A stretch of DNA of 64,000 bases from Salisapilia sapeloensis (Eukaryota > Oomycota > Peronosporomycetes > Peronosporales > Salisapiliaceae), in assembly GCA_023334545.1 (NCBI GenBank), contig JAADVB010000048.1:29397-93396 (forward strand). The letters run 5' to 3'. A program made the position numbers and the translations under genes. Positions 9,644 to 19,901 of the stretch are shown piece by piece; position 1 is the stretch's first letter, and each line of letters opens with the position of its first letter. The notes under the pieces are model-generated. The model searched no databases and was not told the origin of the DNA. It saw only the letters and a program-made list of their open reading frames with translations.

Positions 9644-11938
9644 TTACATGCGACTGCTGTTCGGACGTGCCACCTGACCTTCGTGCTTGATCAGCTCGAG
9701 CTGCTTGAACGTGTAGCTCAATGGGCTTGGGTGCGAAGTTGAAAACTGAGCCACCGTGTGTCCACTATCCGAACGGAGTTTCCACTTGGTCGTCAGAAGA
9801 CCTTCCACACCGACAGGGCCACGTGCGTGGATGCGACCAGTGCTGATGCCGACCTCGGCGCCAAGGCCGAATCGGTATCCGTCGGCGAAACGGTTGCTCG
9901 CGTTGTGGAAGACGCAGGCGCTGTCAATGTTCTGCTGGAACTGCTCCGCAACTTCATCGTTCTCGGTGATAATCACCTCCGTGTGACTGCTGCTGTGTTC
10001 ATTAATGTGGTTGACAGCGGCGTCAACGCCGGAAACGACTTCGACAGTCAGGTCCTTGGTGCCGTATTCCGTCGACATGCCCTCAGCAACGCCTGAAGAT
10101 TCTGTTTCTAAACCCGCTTGGATGGCCTTCGGACCGAGGTGGAGCGTAACACCAGCTTCTTCCAGTCTGTTAAGCAAGATCTTGCCCTTGTCTTCCGTGA
10201 GGAAGTCTTCGTCAATGAGCAACGTCTCGAGGGCATTGCATGCCGCAGGGTAGTCTGTCTTGGCATCAATGGCAAGCTCCGCTGCCTTGTTTAGCTCCGC
10301 CTCGTCGTGAATGTACATGTGGCAGACACCTTCGGCGTGGCCGAGCACCGGGATCCTCGTGTTCTTCTTGATAAAGTCGACCATGGAGCCAGAGCCACGC
10401 GGGATGCAGAGGTCAATGACATCGTCCATGCGCAAAAGATCAGTGATCTCGTCACGAGACTCGACAAGACCGATGATACCCTTGCCAACACGACCCTGTG
10501 TTTCTTCCTCGACAGCCTTCGTGATGAGGTTGTGGAGGAAGGAGTTGCTGTGAAGAGCCTCTTTACCTCCCTTGAGCAACAGTCCGTTGCCACTTCGGAG
10601 AGCCAAGGAAGCGATCTGAGGAAGAGAGTCCGGTCGGCTCTCGAAGATGACGAGGAGAACACCGATGGGTGCAGTCTCTTGGTGGAGCGTAAGACCAGAT
10701 GCCAATTCCGTACGCTTTAGCATTCGGCCGATGGGCTCTTCCTCGTCAGCGATAGTTCGAATACCCTCCGCAAGCGTCTGGAGCTTCGCTTTGCTCAGCT
10801 TCAATCGAGCGAGCAGACCTTCATCCACACGCTGAACTTCAGCAGCTTGGATGTCACGCTTGTTGGCGCGCAAGATCGCGTTGCTCTCCTTCATGAGATC
10901 GTCTGCAATGCGGTACAAGATTTTGCTTCGCTCCTCGGATGTTAGGCGCTGGAGCTGACGTCCAGCATCCCTTGCAGCATTTGCCATGGCTTCTGGCGAC
11001 GTAGAGTCCGTTGTTTGATCTCCGTCGTCTTCGACAAAGAGCGTACCGAGGTTACTTCCATTGATAATAGATGTAATGATGCCGTACTTGAAGCCACTGG
11101 CAATGACGACTGCACCAACGCCACGGTTGATGGCAGATTGGGCGGACTCGATCTTGGAGCCCATACCTCCTCGGCCGACATTGGACTTTTCACCAATCTC
11201 GAACTTGGCTTTGTCAGCGTGGAACGTCGAGATGACCTTGGCACCAGGTTGGTTCGGAGGTTTGTTGTAGAGACCTTCTACGTCCGTGAGGAGTAGAAGC
11301 AAGTCGGCATCCACCTCACCAGCGACGAGAGCAGCCAACGAGTCATTGTCCGTAAAGATCGATCCGTCGGCGCCAGCGCTCACGGCGTCGTTTTCGTTGA
11401 TGATCGGGATGGCGTCGAGTTCCAACAAGTTGTTAAGTGTGTCTCGCATGATGCCACGGTTCTTTGCGGTCTTGAAGTCGGACGCTGTCACGAGCACTTG
11501 ACTACAAGCGACGTCGTACAAGGAGAAGAGCGTCTCGTAGAGCGACATGAGGCCAATCTGACCGGCAGCAGCCATGGCACCCTTCTTCTGCTCCAATGAG
11601 AGCATCTGGTTGTTACCTTGGACGTGCGTCCGGAGCGAGGCCGAAAGCAAGATCTGCTTGCTCAGGCGCTTGCGGCCAATGCCGACAGAGCCACTTGTGA
11701 CGAGCGCTACTTCCTTTCCTTGGCGCTTGAGCATACACATCTGCTCGACCATGGAAGCAATGCGTCCTAGCGCCGGTTCTCCGTTGGTGGACACGACGCT
11801 CGTGCCCATTTTCACGACGATGCGGTTAGCATTCTTTAGATCCTGTCGACCGATAGTGCCGTTGGTGAAGCCTTGTGGGGATCCAGCGGCAGGAGCCATG
11901 TGCATGGCGTTATCTCTGCGATTCCGGGTGATGGTCAT
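9644..11938 (-). CDS. P5CS: Delta-1-pyrroline-5-carboxylate synthase (bifunctional)
   Basis: Carries out the first two steps of proline (and ornithine) synthesis from glutamate: glutamate 5-kinase, then glutamate-5-semialdehyde dehydrogenase. 764 aa from ATG 11938. The kinase domain (about 35-300) has KMGTSVVS, LVTSGSVGIGRKRL, NENDAVSA and FTDNDSLAALVA. The reductase domain (about 330-750) has PIGVLLVIFESRPD, LLLKGGKEA and the catalytic Cys in DYPAACNALETLL. The fused enzyme is the plant/animal form. The frame stays open to a further in-frame ATG at 12157, adding 73 residues. I chose 11938 because homology begins shortly after it and a weak initiator-like sequence lies at about 11971-11996. 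MRD1 is convergent, with 218 bp between stops. Confidence 0.95.
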   Translation of the reverse strand: MTITRNRRDNAMHMAPAAGSPQGFTNGTIGRQDLKNANRIVVKMGTSVVSTNGEPALGRIASMVEQMCMLKRQGKEVALVTSGSVGIGRKRLSKQILLSASLRTHVQGNNQMLSLEQKKGAMAAAGQIGLMSLYETLFSLYDVACSQVLVTASDFKTAKNRGIMRDTLNNLLELDAIPIINENDAVSAGADGSIFTDNDSLAALVAGEVDADLLLLLTDVEGLYNKPPNQPGAKVISTFHADKAKFEIGEKSNVGRGGMGSKIESAQSAINRGVGAVVIASGFKYGIITSIINGSNLGTLFVEDDGDQTTDSTSPEAMANAARDAGRQLQRLTSEERSKILYRIADDLMKESNAILRANKRDIQAAEVQRVDEGLLARLKLSKAKLQTLAEGIRTIADEEEPIGRMLKRTELASGLTLHQETAPIGVLLVIFESRPDSLPQIASLALRSGNGLLLKGGKEALHSNSFLHNLITKAVEEETQGRVGKGIIGLVESRDEITDLLRMDDVIDLCIPRGSGSMVDFIKKNTRIPVLGHAEGVCHMYIHDEAELNKAAELAIDAKTDYPAACNALETLLIDEDFLTEDKGKILLNRLEEAGVTLHLGPKAIQAGLETESSGVAEGMSTEYGTKDLTVEVVSGVDAAVNHINEHSSSHTEVIITENDEVAEQFQQNIDSACVFHNASNRFADGYRFGLGAEVGISTGRIHARGPVGVEGLLTTKWKLRSDSGHTVAQFSTSHPSPLSYTFKQLELIKHEGQVARPNSSRM

Positions 11939-12952
11939 TGTGTGTCGATGTAGATGGATGGACTTGGGCGCTTGGAAGCAAATGTGTAAATGGCGCTTCG
12001 AGCGACCAGGATCGCTATGGAAAGGCGTTGACTGAAAGGGACTCGGTGCATGTGATTCGAGAGGATTTTTCTGAACCGTTGTATAGTGACATGCGTCTGT
12101 TGACAGAAAAGTATTGCGTATGAGAGGTCTAAACAGCTGCTGGTATGAAAATTTCATTTGGGAGCTGTTTAGGAGCTGTTATTTGAGCGAGTTTGCTCCA
12201 GTTTGATGCACGGGTAGAAATTTCTGTCAAGAGAGCTGATGAAACGATGGAGGTAGAGACTAGTGTCCAAGTAAGTTTGCATGCGAGTCGATGGAGTACT
12301 TGCATTCACTATATTTAACTTTCATATGGCTGCATCTGAACACGCAAGTTTTCACACCATCATTAGATCGTGGGTTGGTGGCGTGGATAGAATGTCGGGT
12401 GCTTCGAATCTGACAGGTCGCGAAGTCGTGCATAGCCGCTCTGTCCCAAGTCATGTCTTGAAAGATCCCATCGGTTTCGACGGGGCACATCCAATCTTTA
12501 GATAAGTAACTAGTCGTCTAAATTTTGACGCTCTACACTAGGTGCAGTCATCTCGTCTATCAAGCCACCACATACCTCGATGGGAAGAACGGTAGAAAAG
12601 CGTCAAAAGGCGCCTCTTCTACACGCATACCCGTGATGGTATGAAAATTGAGACAAATGCCATGAAGCAGGTTAAGACCTACTCGAGCAAGCGATGCAGC
12701 GTGTCTGAAACAAGTCAAGCACGCCAGCAACTTCAAAAAAGTTCGTCAGATTTATTTGCACCAATCCTGCATCTTGGCGTCTAGTTTATAGCAAATCAGG
12801 CGTCTGAGATACGAAACATACTCTTGTCAAGCGAAATGGCCGCGCGACCTTCCTGCAACATGAACGCAAGAGCGGAAGAAGATTAATTCTGTACCGAGGT
12901 ACACTGCGCTCTCTAGCTTCGCTGCTTTCTCATTGCTCAAAGACAGAAAGCC
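11939..12952. other. divergent promoter spacer, P5CS / annexin
   Basis: About 1 kb between two divergent genes. Bases 11939-12157 remain open in the P5CS frame and could encode an N-terminal extension. The remainder holds no ORF with recognisable content and no RNA gene that I can see. Confidence 0.6.
12930..12942 (+). promoter_or_regulatory. possible initiator element of the annexin gene
   Basis: TCATTGCTCAAAG, 11 bases before the annexin ATG. It partly matches the oomycete initiator consensus (TCATTYYNCAWTTT). The two Y positions and the T-run deviate, so this is tentative. Confidence 0.3.
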
Positions 12953-15476
12953 ATGCGACTCTACTCGTCCATGACGATGCAGCGTGCTGCGAGTGGAGAT
13001 ACCAAGAACGTACAATGTCCTCGAGCTGCGGAAGAAGCAGCTCAGCAGATTCACAAGGCATGCAAGGGTGTTGGCACGGACGAGAAGACGTTGATCAAAG
13101 TGCTAGGTTCCAAGTCGCCTGAAATGCGAGAACTCATTGCTATCCGATATGAACAGCTCTACGAAAAATCTCTACGCGACGTGATGCAGAGTGAGGCATC
13201 GGGAGACTTTGGACGGTTACTGCGACTCATCTCGACGCCATTACCGGAATCCGAAGCACAGATCCTGAAAGACGCTACGGCTGGTCTTGGCACCACAGAG
13301 AGCCTTATCGTGCAGGTAAGACATCCTGTGTTCCGTCCAGAATAGTGCAAATGCTCACATTGGAGTGTAATCAGATACTTGCTGGACGAACAAATGATGA
13401 GATCGACTTGCTCAAAAAGGCGTATTTCAATCTCTACATGAAAGACTTGTCTGTGACGTTAAACTCAGAACTCAGTGGTGACTTTAAAAAGGTCGTCATG
13501 GCCCTCCTACAAGTACGTCTTCCTCCGTCTTCCTCCATCTTCCTTGTATCCTACATTCGTACTGACAAGAGACTCTAGTCACCTCAAGAAGTGTACAACC
13601 CCGAGGTCCACAATGCTGCCAGAGCAGAAGAAGAAGCAGTGAAACTGTATAAAGCAGGACAAGGTCGACTCGGAACGAATGAACCAGTCTTCATCGGTTG
13701 TCTCGTATCTGCGCCACCAGATTTCCTCAAGATGCTCGACTCGGTATACACTGCCAAGTACAAGAACAACATCGCCAAGGCTGTCGACAAGGAGTTTAGT
13801 GGAGATGCACGCAAAGCCCTGTCGTTCTTTGTTCGTTTGCAATTGAACCCGTATCCGACGTTAGCAGAGTTGTTTGAATCGACCATGAAAGGCTTTGGGA
13901 CGGATGAAACTAGTCTCAGTGCCGCTCTCGTACGCTACCAGTCTCTGCTACCAGAGATCAAGAGATCTTACAAACAGCTTTACGAAAAGGAACTTCGAGA
14001 TCGGATTAACGGAGAGACGAGCGGTGACTACCGAAAGCTCTTGTTGGAAATCTGCGATGCGCCGTTGGATCCTGCAATACAGTATCAAACCGACACATCT
14101 TCACCTGGTCAAATCTCGGCACAGGGCCATCATGGCAACAGCGGATATCCCCCATCAGCTCCCTCCAACGTTGCTCCGACAGTGTCACCACCTGGTTATG
14201 GCCCTCCAGGCGCAATGCATCCACAGCACTCTCCTCAGGAAAGTTATATCAAGCAGCAGCAGTCGCAGGCAGGGTCTCAGCCGCCTCCAGCAGCTGCGTA
14301 TGCACAACCACAAGCATCGGCTCCACCGTCCACACCATACCATCAGCCTCCGATGAATGCTCCACAGCATCAGAGTCCAAACTACGCATCCCCGCAGCAT
14401 CCACAGGCACCTGTGGGAGCTTTCCCAGGCTATGGAAACCCTCCACAATACCCGCATGGAACGTCTCCTGGACAGCACTTTAACCATAGCCAGTCACCGC
14501 AACAAGGACATCAACCCACTAATCCATATGACCGAATGATGCAAGCTAAGGATCTAGCTCATGGACATGAACAATCGTCACCCGGGTATAACCCGATGAC
14601 TCACTCTCAAGGCCCAGGATATCCTTTACCACAGTCCCAGCCATCGCAGCAAATGCCCAAGCCAACGACGGCTTTTGACCGAGTGATGCAAGCCAATGAA
14701 TCGTCTCGAGCCTATGAGCAATCATCGCCGGGGTATAGTCCGATGAGCCATTCGCAAGGTCCAGCGTATCCTTCGCCACAGTCTCAGTCACCCGGATATA
14801 ACCACAGCAATAGTGGCGGATATCCTGGTCAACCACCGCAGCATCAACAGAGCTTCCAGCACCAGCAGAGTATGCATCATCAAGGTCCTCCACATCAGCA
14901 TAGTATGCACCAGGCTCCTCCCCACCAGCACAGCATGCACCATCAAGGTCCGCCGCATCAAGCATCCATGAATTATGCTGCGCCGCCGCAGAATATGCCG
15001 GCGCCGTCTGGCTATCCACCGATGCAATCGCCTCCGCAGTACCAAGCTCCTGGACAGCAGTACTCCCATCCGCCACCGCAGCAAGGTTATCCACCTCAGG
15101 CACCACAACAACCATATCTACCAACACAGCCTCCAGGGTAGGTAGACGCTTTTGTTATACTTGTGATTCGTACTAATACTGCACAATTTATAGACAATAT
15201 CCTGCACCAGGCGGGTATCCTCCGCAGCATCCGCAAGGATCTCCGCCGATGCAGCATCCCCAAAGACCTCCTCCAATGCAGCAGCCGTATGGACAGCCGC
15301 AGCAGTATCCTCCTCCCCCGAATGGACCCGCAGGATATCCTGCACCTCCAAATGGACCACCAGGATATCCTCCTCAAGCTCCAATGCAACCACCACCGTA
15401 TGGAGCTCCACCAGGAGCTTATCCATCGCCCCAGAACTATCCGCCACGTGGATATGGCGGCTATCCTGGGATGTAA
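12953..15476 (+). CDS. Annexin with long C-terminal Pro/Gln/Tyr-rich tail
   Basis: CDS join(12953..13315, 13375..13512, 13579..15137, 15194..15476), 780 aa; introns 59, 66 and 56 nt. Residues about 25-335 hold four annexin repeats; repeats 1 and 4 keep the type-2 calcium loop (GVGTDE, GFGTDE), repeats 2 and 3 are less canonical. Annexins bind acidic phospholipids in a calcium-dependent way; in the oomycete Saprolegnia an annexin has been reported to stimulate (1,3)-beta-glucan synthase, a plausible but unproven role here. The remaining ~445 residues are low-complexity Pro, Gln, Gly, Tyr, His and Ser with GYP and PPQ motifs. Annexins A7 and A11 carry such sequence at the N-terminus, so the order is reversed. 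The third intron lies inside the tail. Confidence 0.92.
14527..14787 (+). repeat. tandem 38-codon duplication inside the annexin tail
   Basis: Two copies of a 38-codon unit, 14527-14640 and 14674-14787, separated by 11 codons (period 147 nt). Both read DR(M/V)MQA, then EQSSPGY(N/S)PM, then HSQGP(G/A)YP and PQSQ. The copies differ at scattered positions, so the duplication is not recent. Confidence 0.85.
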
Positions 15477-15680
15477 CAAGTCTGGAAGGGTCGAGAGGAT
15501 GATGGACATTTGATTGAAGAGTGGATGGACGAAGAAGATTGGAAGAGATAACAAACAGAACATGACGTTTGATTGGAAAGACTGATGTGACTTGTGATCG
15601 AGAAGAGAATGCTGACAGCAGTCGTTTGTCCTACGACTTTGATTTACGTCGACACAGGTGCGCCTTTTCCTCCGACAAGA

Positions 15681-15696
15681 GCTCATTTCGCAATTG
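15681..15696 (+). promoter_or_regulatory. oomycete-type initiator (Inr)
   Basis: GCTCATTTCGCAATTG matches the oomycete initiator consensus GCTCATTYYNCAWTTT at 15 of 16 positions. It lies 38 bases before the ATG at 15734, which supports that ATG over the longer frame opening at 15569. Confidence 0.6.
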
Positions 15697-15733
15697 GAGG
15701 CCTCGACACCAAAGCACTTTCCTCTTCCTGACC

Positions 15734-16288
15734 ATGCCATCGAAGATGCTTCATGCTTCCCTCTTTAGCCTCTGGGTCGTGGCTTTTCATTCGACGAATG
15801 CGCAGTTTCAAAATCCAAGTTTCCAGTGGCCGCAGCAACAAGAGCAACAACAATGGCCAGCGAACAACTTTCGAAATGAACAACAAGTGCCTAGCACGGA
15901 CAGTGGCAACAATGTCAATTGGAACTTTCCTGCTGTCGGCACGGATGAGGACAATCTAGGCAACGTTGATCCAGAGCAAACGGTGCGAGATGACGGTACC
16001 GAGCAAGACTTTGCTGATGCGACTCTACCCATGTCCGGATCGGTTGGCTCTATGAGTGACTTGATGAGTGATGACATGAGCGGCAGTGCGAATGATATGG
16101 CCATGCCGACCGTGACGGTGCTCATCCCGGACGACTTGATGGTCAGTGGCGCTGGATCCGACTTGGTTTCTGTCGATCGAGTGGACAACGAGGATGAAAA
16201 GAGTGCCGGCACGGAGGAAGGCGATGGAGCTGCGGTTATGGGAGCTAGTCTAGTCGTCGTTGGAGCTGTAGTGCTGGTGTTGATGTAG
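15734..16288 (+). CDS. secreted, probably GPI-anchored acidic protein
   Basis: 184 aa, no intron. Residues 1-23 form a signal peptide (MPSKMLHASLFSLWVVAFHS), with likely cleavage after NA and before QFQ. The mature part starts Gln/Trp/Asn-rich, then becomes acidic with repeated MSD/DDMS motifs. The last ~19 residues are hydrophobic (GASLVVVGAVVLVLM) with no basic tail, the usual form of a GPI-attachment signal. There are no cysteines in the mature region and no RXLR or LxLFLAK motif, so it does not look like a classical effector. It may be a cell-wall or surface protein. The initiator at 15681 supports the start. CDK5RAP3 ends 84 bp downstream on the opposite strand. Confidence 0.7.
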   Translation: MPSKMLHASLFSLWVVAFHSTNAQFQNPSFQWPQQQEQQQWPANNFRNEQQVPSTDSGNNVNWNFPAVGTDEDNLGNVDPEQTVRDDGTEQDFADATLPMSGSVGSMSDLMSDDMSGSANDMAMPTVTVLIPDDLMVSGAGSDLVSVDRVDNEDEKSAGTEEGDGAAVMGASLVVVGAVVLVLM

Positions 16289-16372
16289 TTTGCAAGGTAG
16301 AAGAGAAAGTGTAGCATGAGCGATATAAGAAGCAGTACAAAACACGTTTTCGTTTACTACCAAAGAGTCCAT

Positions 16373-18023
16373 TTACAAGTCGTTGATATCACCTATGATG
16401 GTAACCTGACTTCCTTTGAACAAGGCAGGCATTGCAGCTTCCAACTGGAAAAAATCAATCGTCTAAAGTAAATGAATATTTCAATATAATCTTACCGCAT
16501 TCTTAACTCGCTTTGTGTCGGACGATACTTTTGACTGTTGACGTCGAAGTTCATCGTTAACATCCCCCAACTTCTTTGATGTATCGCTCAGCTTGCTGAT
16601 CTCATCGTTGCATTTCGCTTGCAGCTGATGAAAATTTTCCAGAAGCTGAACATGTCGCCCCAGGTATCCAGGTGAGTTTTTTAAAAAGAGCAGTTGTTGT
16701 AGTCTACGCCCGCTTAGCGTAGTAAGGACACTTTGTACTTCTGCGAGGTAGCTATCTAGCTGTTCAAGGCTTTGATATTCTAGTACTGTCTTGGTGTCTT
16801 GGACCTGGTCCACAGCAACCATGTCCGTCTCATTCAAAATTTCAGCGCGACGCTGCTTGAGGAATGCCTGCAGCTCGAGTAACTCATTTCGAAGTATTGC
16901 TCGAAGGTCTTGTTGCAGCAGCATTGTACTAGCGTCGGTGATGCTACCATTAGATCTAATGGACGAATCCTTCGTAGAAGTTGCGCTCACTTGGAACATT
17001 TGGAGAGTAGGAAAACATTCCGATGGGGCTGATACCTTCGTCTCTGGAGTGACGTAGGAATGGAGATAGGACTGCAGTGCTTCGTAGTACCAAATGGCTT
17101 TTGCAATACTATCACTCGAAAGAGCTCCAGCCACTTCGTTCAGTAATGGTGAAAGAGATTCAGAAGCATTCTGTAGCTCAGATCGTACATCTGTACCCTA
17201 CAACCGTGCCCAACACGATCTCAGTTTCATCGTACACATACTCTCTTGAAGCAGGAAGGTACCTGAATGCCAAAAGTTTCACATTTCTGCTTGTATTGGT
17301 TCTGATAATTCAGTATACGCCGTTGCAACTCCTAGTCAAGTCTCGTCGGATGGGTATTGGAATACGAGTAGTATATGGACATCTGTACGTACTTCCATCT
17401 TTCGTTTAGCATGTCCAATCTGTTTGTCATTCTCATTTATCATAGTCCGAATATGAGGACTATAGGTATAGCACAAGTATATATGAGTCTTTGGATCTAC
17501 AGGTTGACATTGAGAGGATCGTACAGTTCAAATGCCCCATTCCGAATCAGTATCCGTGCAGCTTCCGCAGCAAATAAATTCTTCTTTTCATATCGATGCA
17601 CCAATGCATCCCATTGCCTTGTCAGAGGAGAGGTATACTATACCATTCCAATGAGACTTTATCAACAGTCTCGTGAGCTACAGCATCCATCATACCTGGC
17701 CGAGGAGATTCGTGGCGGCATTGTCCGGCGACTCCAAGAGCGCTTTTAAAACAATATTGCAATCAAAATAGTTCACGTCTTGGACAGTCGGCTTGGCACG
17801 TTTCAACTTTGCTATCTTTTCATGGTCACGAGGCAAAGCTTCATAAAGCTCGCTTAGCGTTTGTCGCAAGTCCTGGTACTCGTCGAACCAGTCTGTAGAC
17901 ACCAAACCTCGCTCGACTAAAGTATCTAGAGAGTCATGAATTTAAGTGAATCTTCTATCATACAATTGCAGACATGTGCAGACCCTGTAGCTCGACATAA
18001 GACAGCTCGATTGACGAAGTCAT
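16373..18023 (-). CDS. CDK5RAP3: CDK5RAP3/LZAP-like UFM1 E3 adaptor
   Basis: Seven exons: complement(join(16373..16444, 16496..17197, 17263..17331, 17393..17459, 17501..17637, 17696..17925, 17984..18023)), 438 aa. In other eukaryotes CDK5RAP3 joins UFL1 and DDRGK1 at the ER to transfer UFM1 to ribosomal protein uL24 (RPL26). Joined exons follow human CDK5RAP3 along most of its length: DWFDEYQDLRQTL near the start; RQWDALVHRYEKKN and AARILIRNGAFELY; ELLELQAFLKQRRAEI; SLEQLDSYLAEVQSVL; LFLKNSPGYLGRHVQLL; a coiled coil; and a short C-terminus (GSQVTIIGDINDL). Human is about 506 aa; the acidic IDWG-repeat region is largely missing. Intron 1 has an unusual GTCTGC donor, so the first 13 residues are the least certain. 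Start codons of this gene and the GRAM gene are 77 bp apart. Confidence 0.85.
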
Positions 18024-18100
18024 GGCTCGAATGTCGCGTTCGAATCCTTAGCCACTATATGAATCTTGAAGCGACATAGCCGAAATAACTTGATTAAAAT

Positions 18101-19877
18101 ATGGTCAGTTCGCAAATGGACAGAACGTCAGAGACGGACACGATGACCGGCAGTCCGACGAAGCATTCTCCACGTAGGAGCGACACAGAGGATAGTCACT
18201 CGGTACACAGGCAAAACATGGACATGCCCGACTCGGAGAACGCAAATAACGAGATTCGTGAGAGTGTCATCCGGGATATATTCCAACTGCCCGAGCACAC
18301 TACGTTCCACAAAGGTGACGGTTCGCTTTTAAACAGATCGTAGTTCTAAACTGACGAGTATGACTACGTACTGTACTAGACTTTTCATGTGCCATTGCTG
18401 GTACACTAGCGACGCACGGTCGCATGTACCCTACGGACACTTATATCTGCTTTTACTCAAACGTTTTTGGTCGAGAACGAAAAGTATGCTTTCTTGTCAT
18501 CTTCCTACGAAGAGTTAATATTAACGTAGTAGCGTCACTAGATCCTGATTCCGTATGATACCATCAAAGATATTGCCAAGACAACGGCGATGGTCTTCCA
18601 AGGCGCCATTCGGATTTCCACAAACGATAACGAAGAATTTACGTTTACATCGTTCTGGGGAGCGAATCGGGACAAGTGCTATGACACTTTGCAACGGGTC
18701 TTTAGTCCACATACCTCTAGCAGCGCCGTGGAAGATCAGACGGACGATAGTCTAGCTTCTCAGGCTACCGATAGCGACAAGGAAGTTCCAGAGGAAGAGA
18801 AACCGGTCGAGTCACCGAAAGCAGACCAGATACAAGAAACAGCGGAGGAGCCGGTGAAAGATAAACCACAAGACAAGTCAGAAGTAAAGGATGTAGGCTC
18901 TATTGTCTCGGAAGACATTTCCATGACAACAATTCTTGAAACGACATTCCCCATCTCCACCGACGAGTTCATGAAGCGGTTCATCTTGGATGAAGCAACC
19001 TTTGGTTTTGATACTTTTAACAAAAATGTGGGTGCCACGGAAATACAAGTCTCCAAGTGGGAAGCATCCGAAGACGATGACACAAGTATATTATCATTCG
19101 ATGTAGATAAAATGATTGAAGCTAAGCCACGAGAATGGATAGAGAAACGCCGGTCTGTCCAGCTTCGAACGCCGTTGACTGCACCCATTGGTCCAGACTC
19201 CTCTCGCGTGGATTCCGTACGTCCGCATCTTGTACATATCTATTAATTGGAGATGCTAATGGAGATTATAGTTGCAATGCTACAGCCAGCTAGAGCAAAG
19301 TTGCTATACGTTGGAATCCTCTACGAGACTCTGTGACATTCCGTATGGAGATTACTTTAGTGTCGAAGAGCGATGGACTATCTCACCAGACAACACGAAC
19401 CACACTGCTCTCCGGATTGATTTAAAAGTCGTGTTCTCTAAGTCGACGTTTTGGAAGAGTACGATTGAAACACGCGCCGTGTCGGACAATAAGACCAAGT
19501 GGGAGGAATGGAGCAAGATGGCCAAGGATCATCTGAATGCTCCCAACTCGACGATTGAAAAGGCGGCATCGACACAGACGTCGAATAGCCATGATACGAA
19601 AGACAAGAGGACACAAGTGCATGACCGCCGTTCTCGATTGAATGGAGAACGCTCGCAGTCGTCTGTGAGTGAGAAAAGTAGATCGAGAAATAGAAGACGA
19701 GAGCAGCCACAGGTCCACAAAGTGTTTCCGTGGCTACTCGTCCTCATCCTCTCTCTCGTTGTGTTGAGGCTACAGCTATCGCTCGTGCGTATGGAAGAGT
19801 CATTAGCGGAGTCTCGAGATGAGATCCAACTCATGCGAGAGGAGGTGAGTAAGCTGGTGAAGACGTTGCAAGAATGA
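18101..19877 (+). CDS. GRAM-VASt domain lipid-transfer protein (GRAMD1/LAM-like)
   Basis: CDS join(18101..18314, 18380..18483, 18542..19216, 19272..19877), 532 aa; introns 65, 58 and 55 nt. A charged N-terminus is followed by a GRAM domain built from three exons (about 58-150): RDIFQLPEHTTF, then CAIAGTLATHGRMY, then YICFYSNVFG. An acidic Glu/Lys linker follows, then a VASt domain (about 240-425): ILETTFPISTDEFMKRF and IPYGDYFSVEERW. One membrane segment, FPWLLVLILSLVVLRLQL, lies near residue 490, followed by a short coiled coil. This is the layout of GRAMD1/Aster and yeast Lam proteins, which sit in the ER and move sterol at contacts with the plasma membrane. The CDS ends 24 bp from the stop of the convergent next gene. 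Confidence 0.88.
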
Positions 19878-19901
19878 TGTAGGGAAGACAAATTGAATTG
19901 A

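Noticed and set aside
14857-14990. CRISPR-like array of short repeats
   Set aside because: The periodic CAT/CAG/CCT words encode His-Gln-Pro repeats in frame with the annexin tail and have no spacer structure.
14546-15740. 193- and 214-codon minus-strand ORFs
   Set aside because: Shadows of the annexin Pro/Gln tail and its flank; the coding strand is fixed by the annexin repeats.
15734-16288. RXLR or Crinkler effector
   Set aside because: The signal peptide is present, but no RXLR, EER or LFLAK motif follows and a GPI-type C-terminus is seen instead.
17926-18023. standard GTATGA donor for CDK5RAP3 intron 1
   Set aside because: It joins out of phase and hits an immediate stop; the weaker GTCTGC donor gives an in-phase protein that aligns with the family N-terminus.
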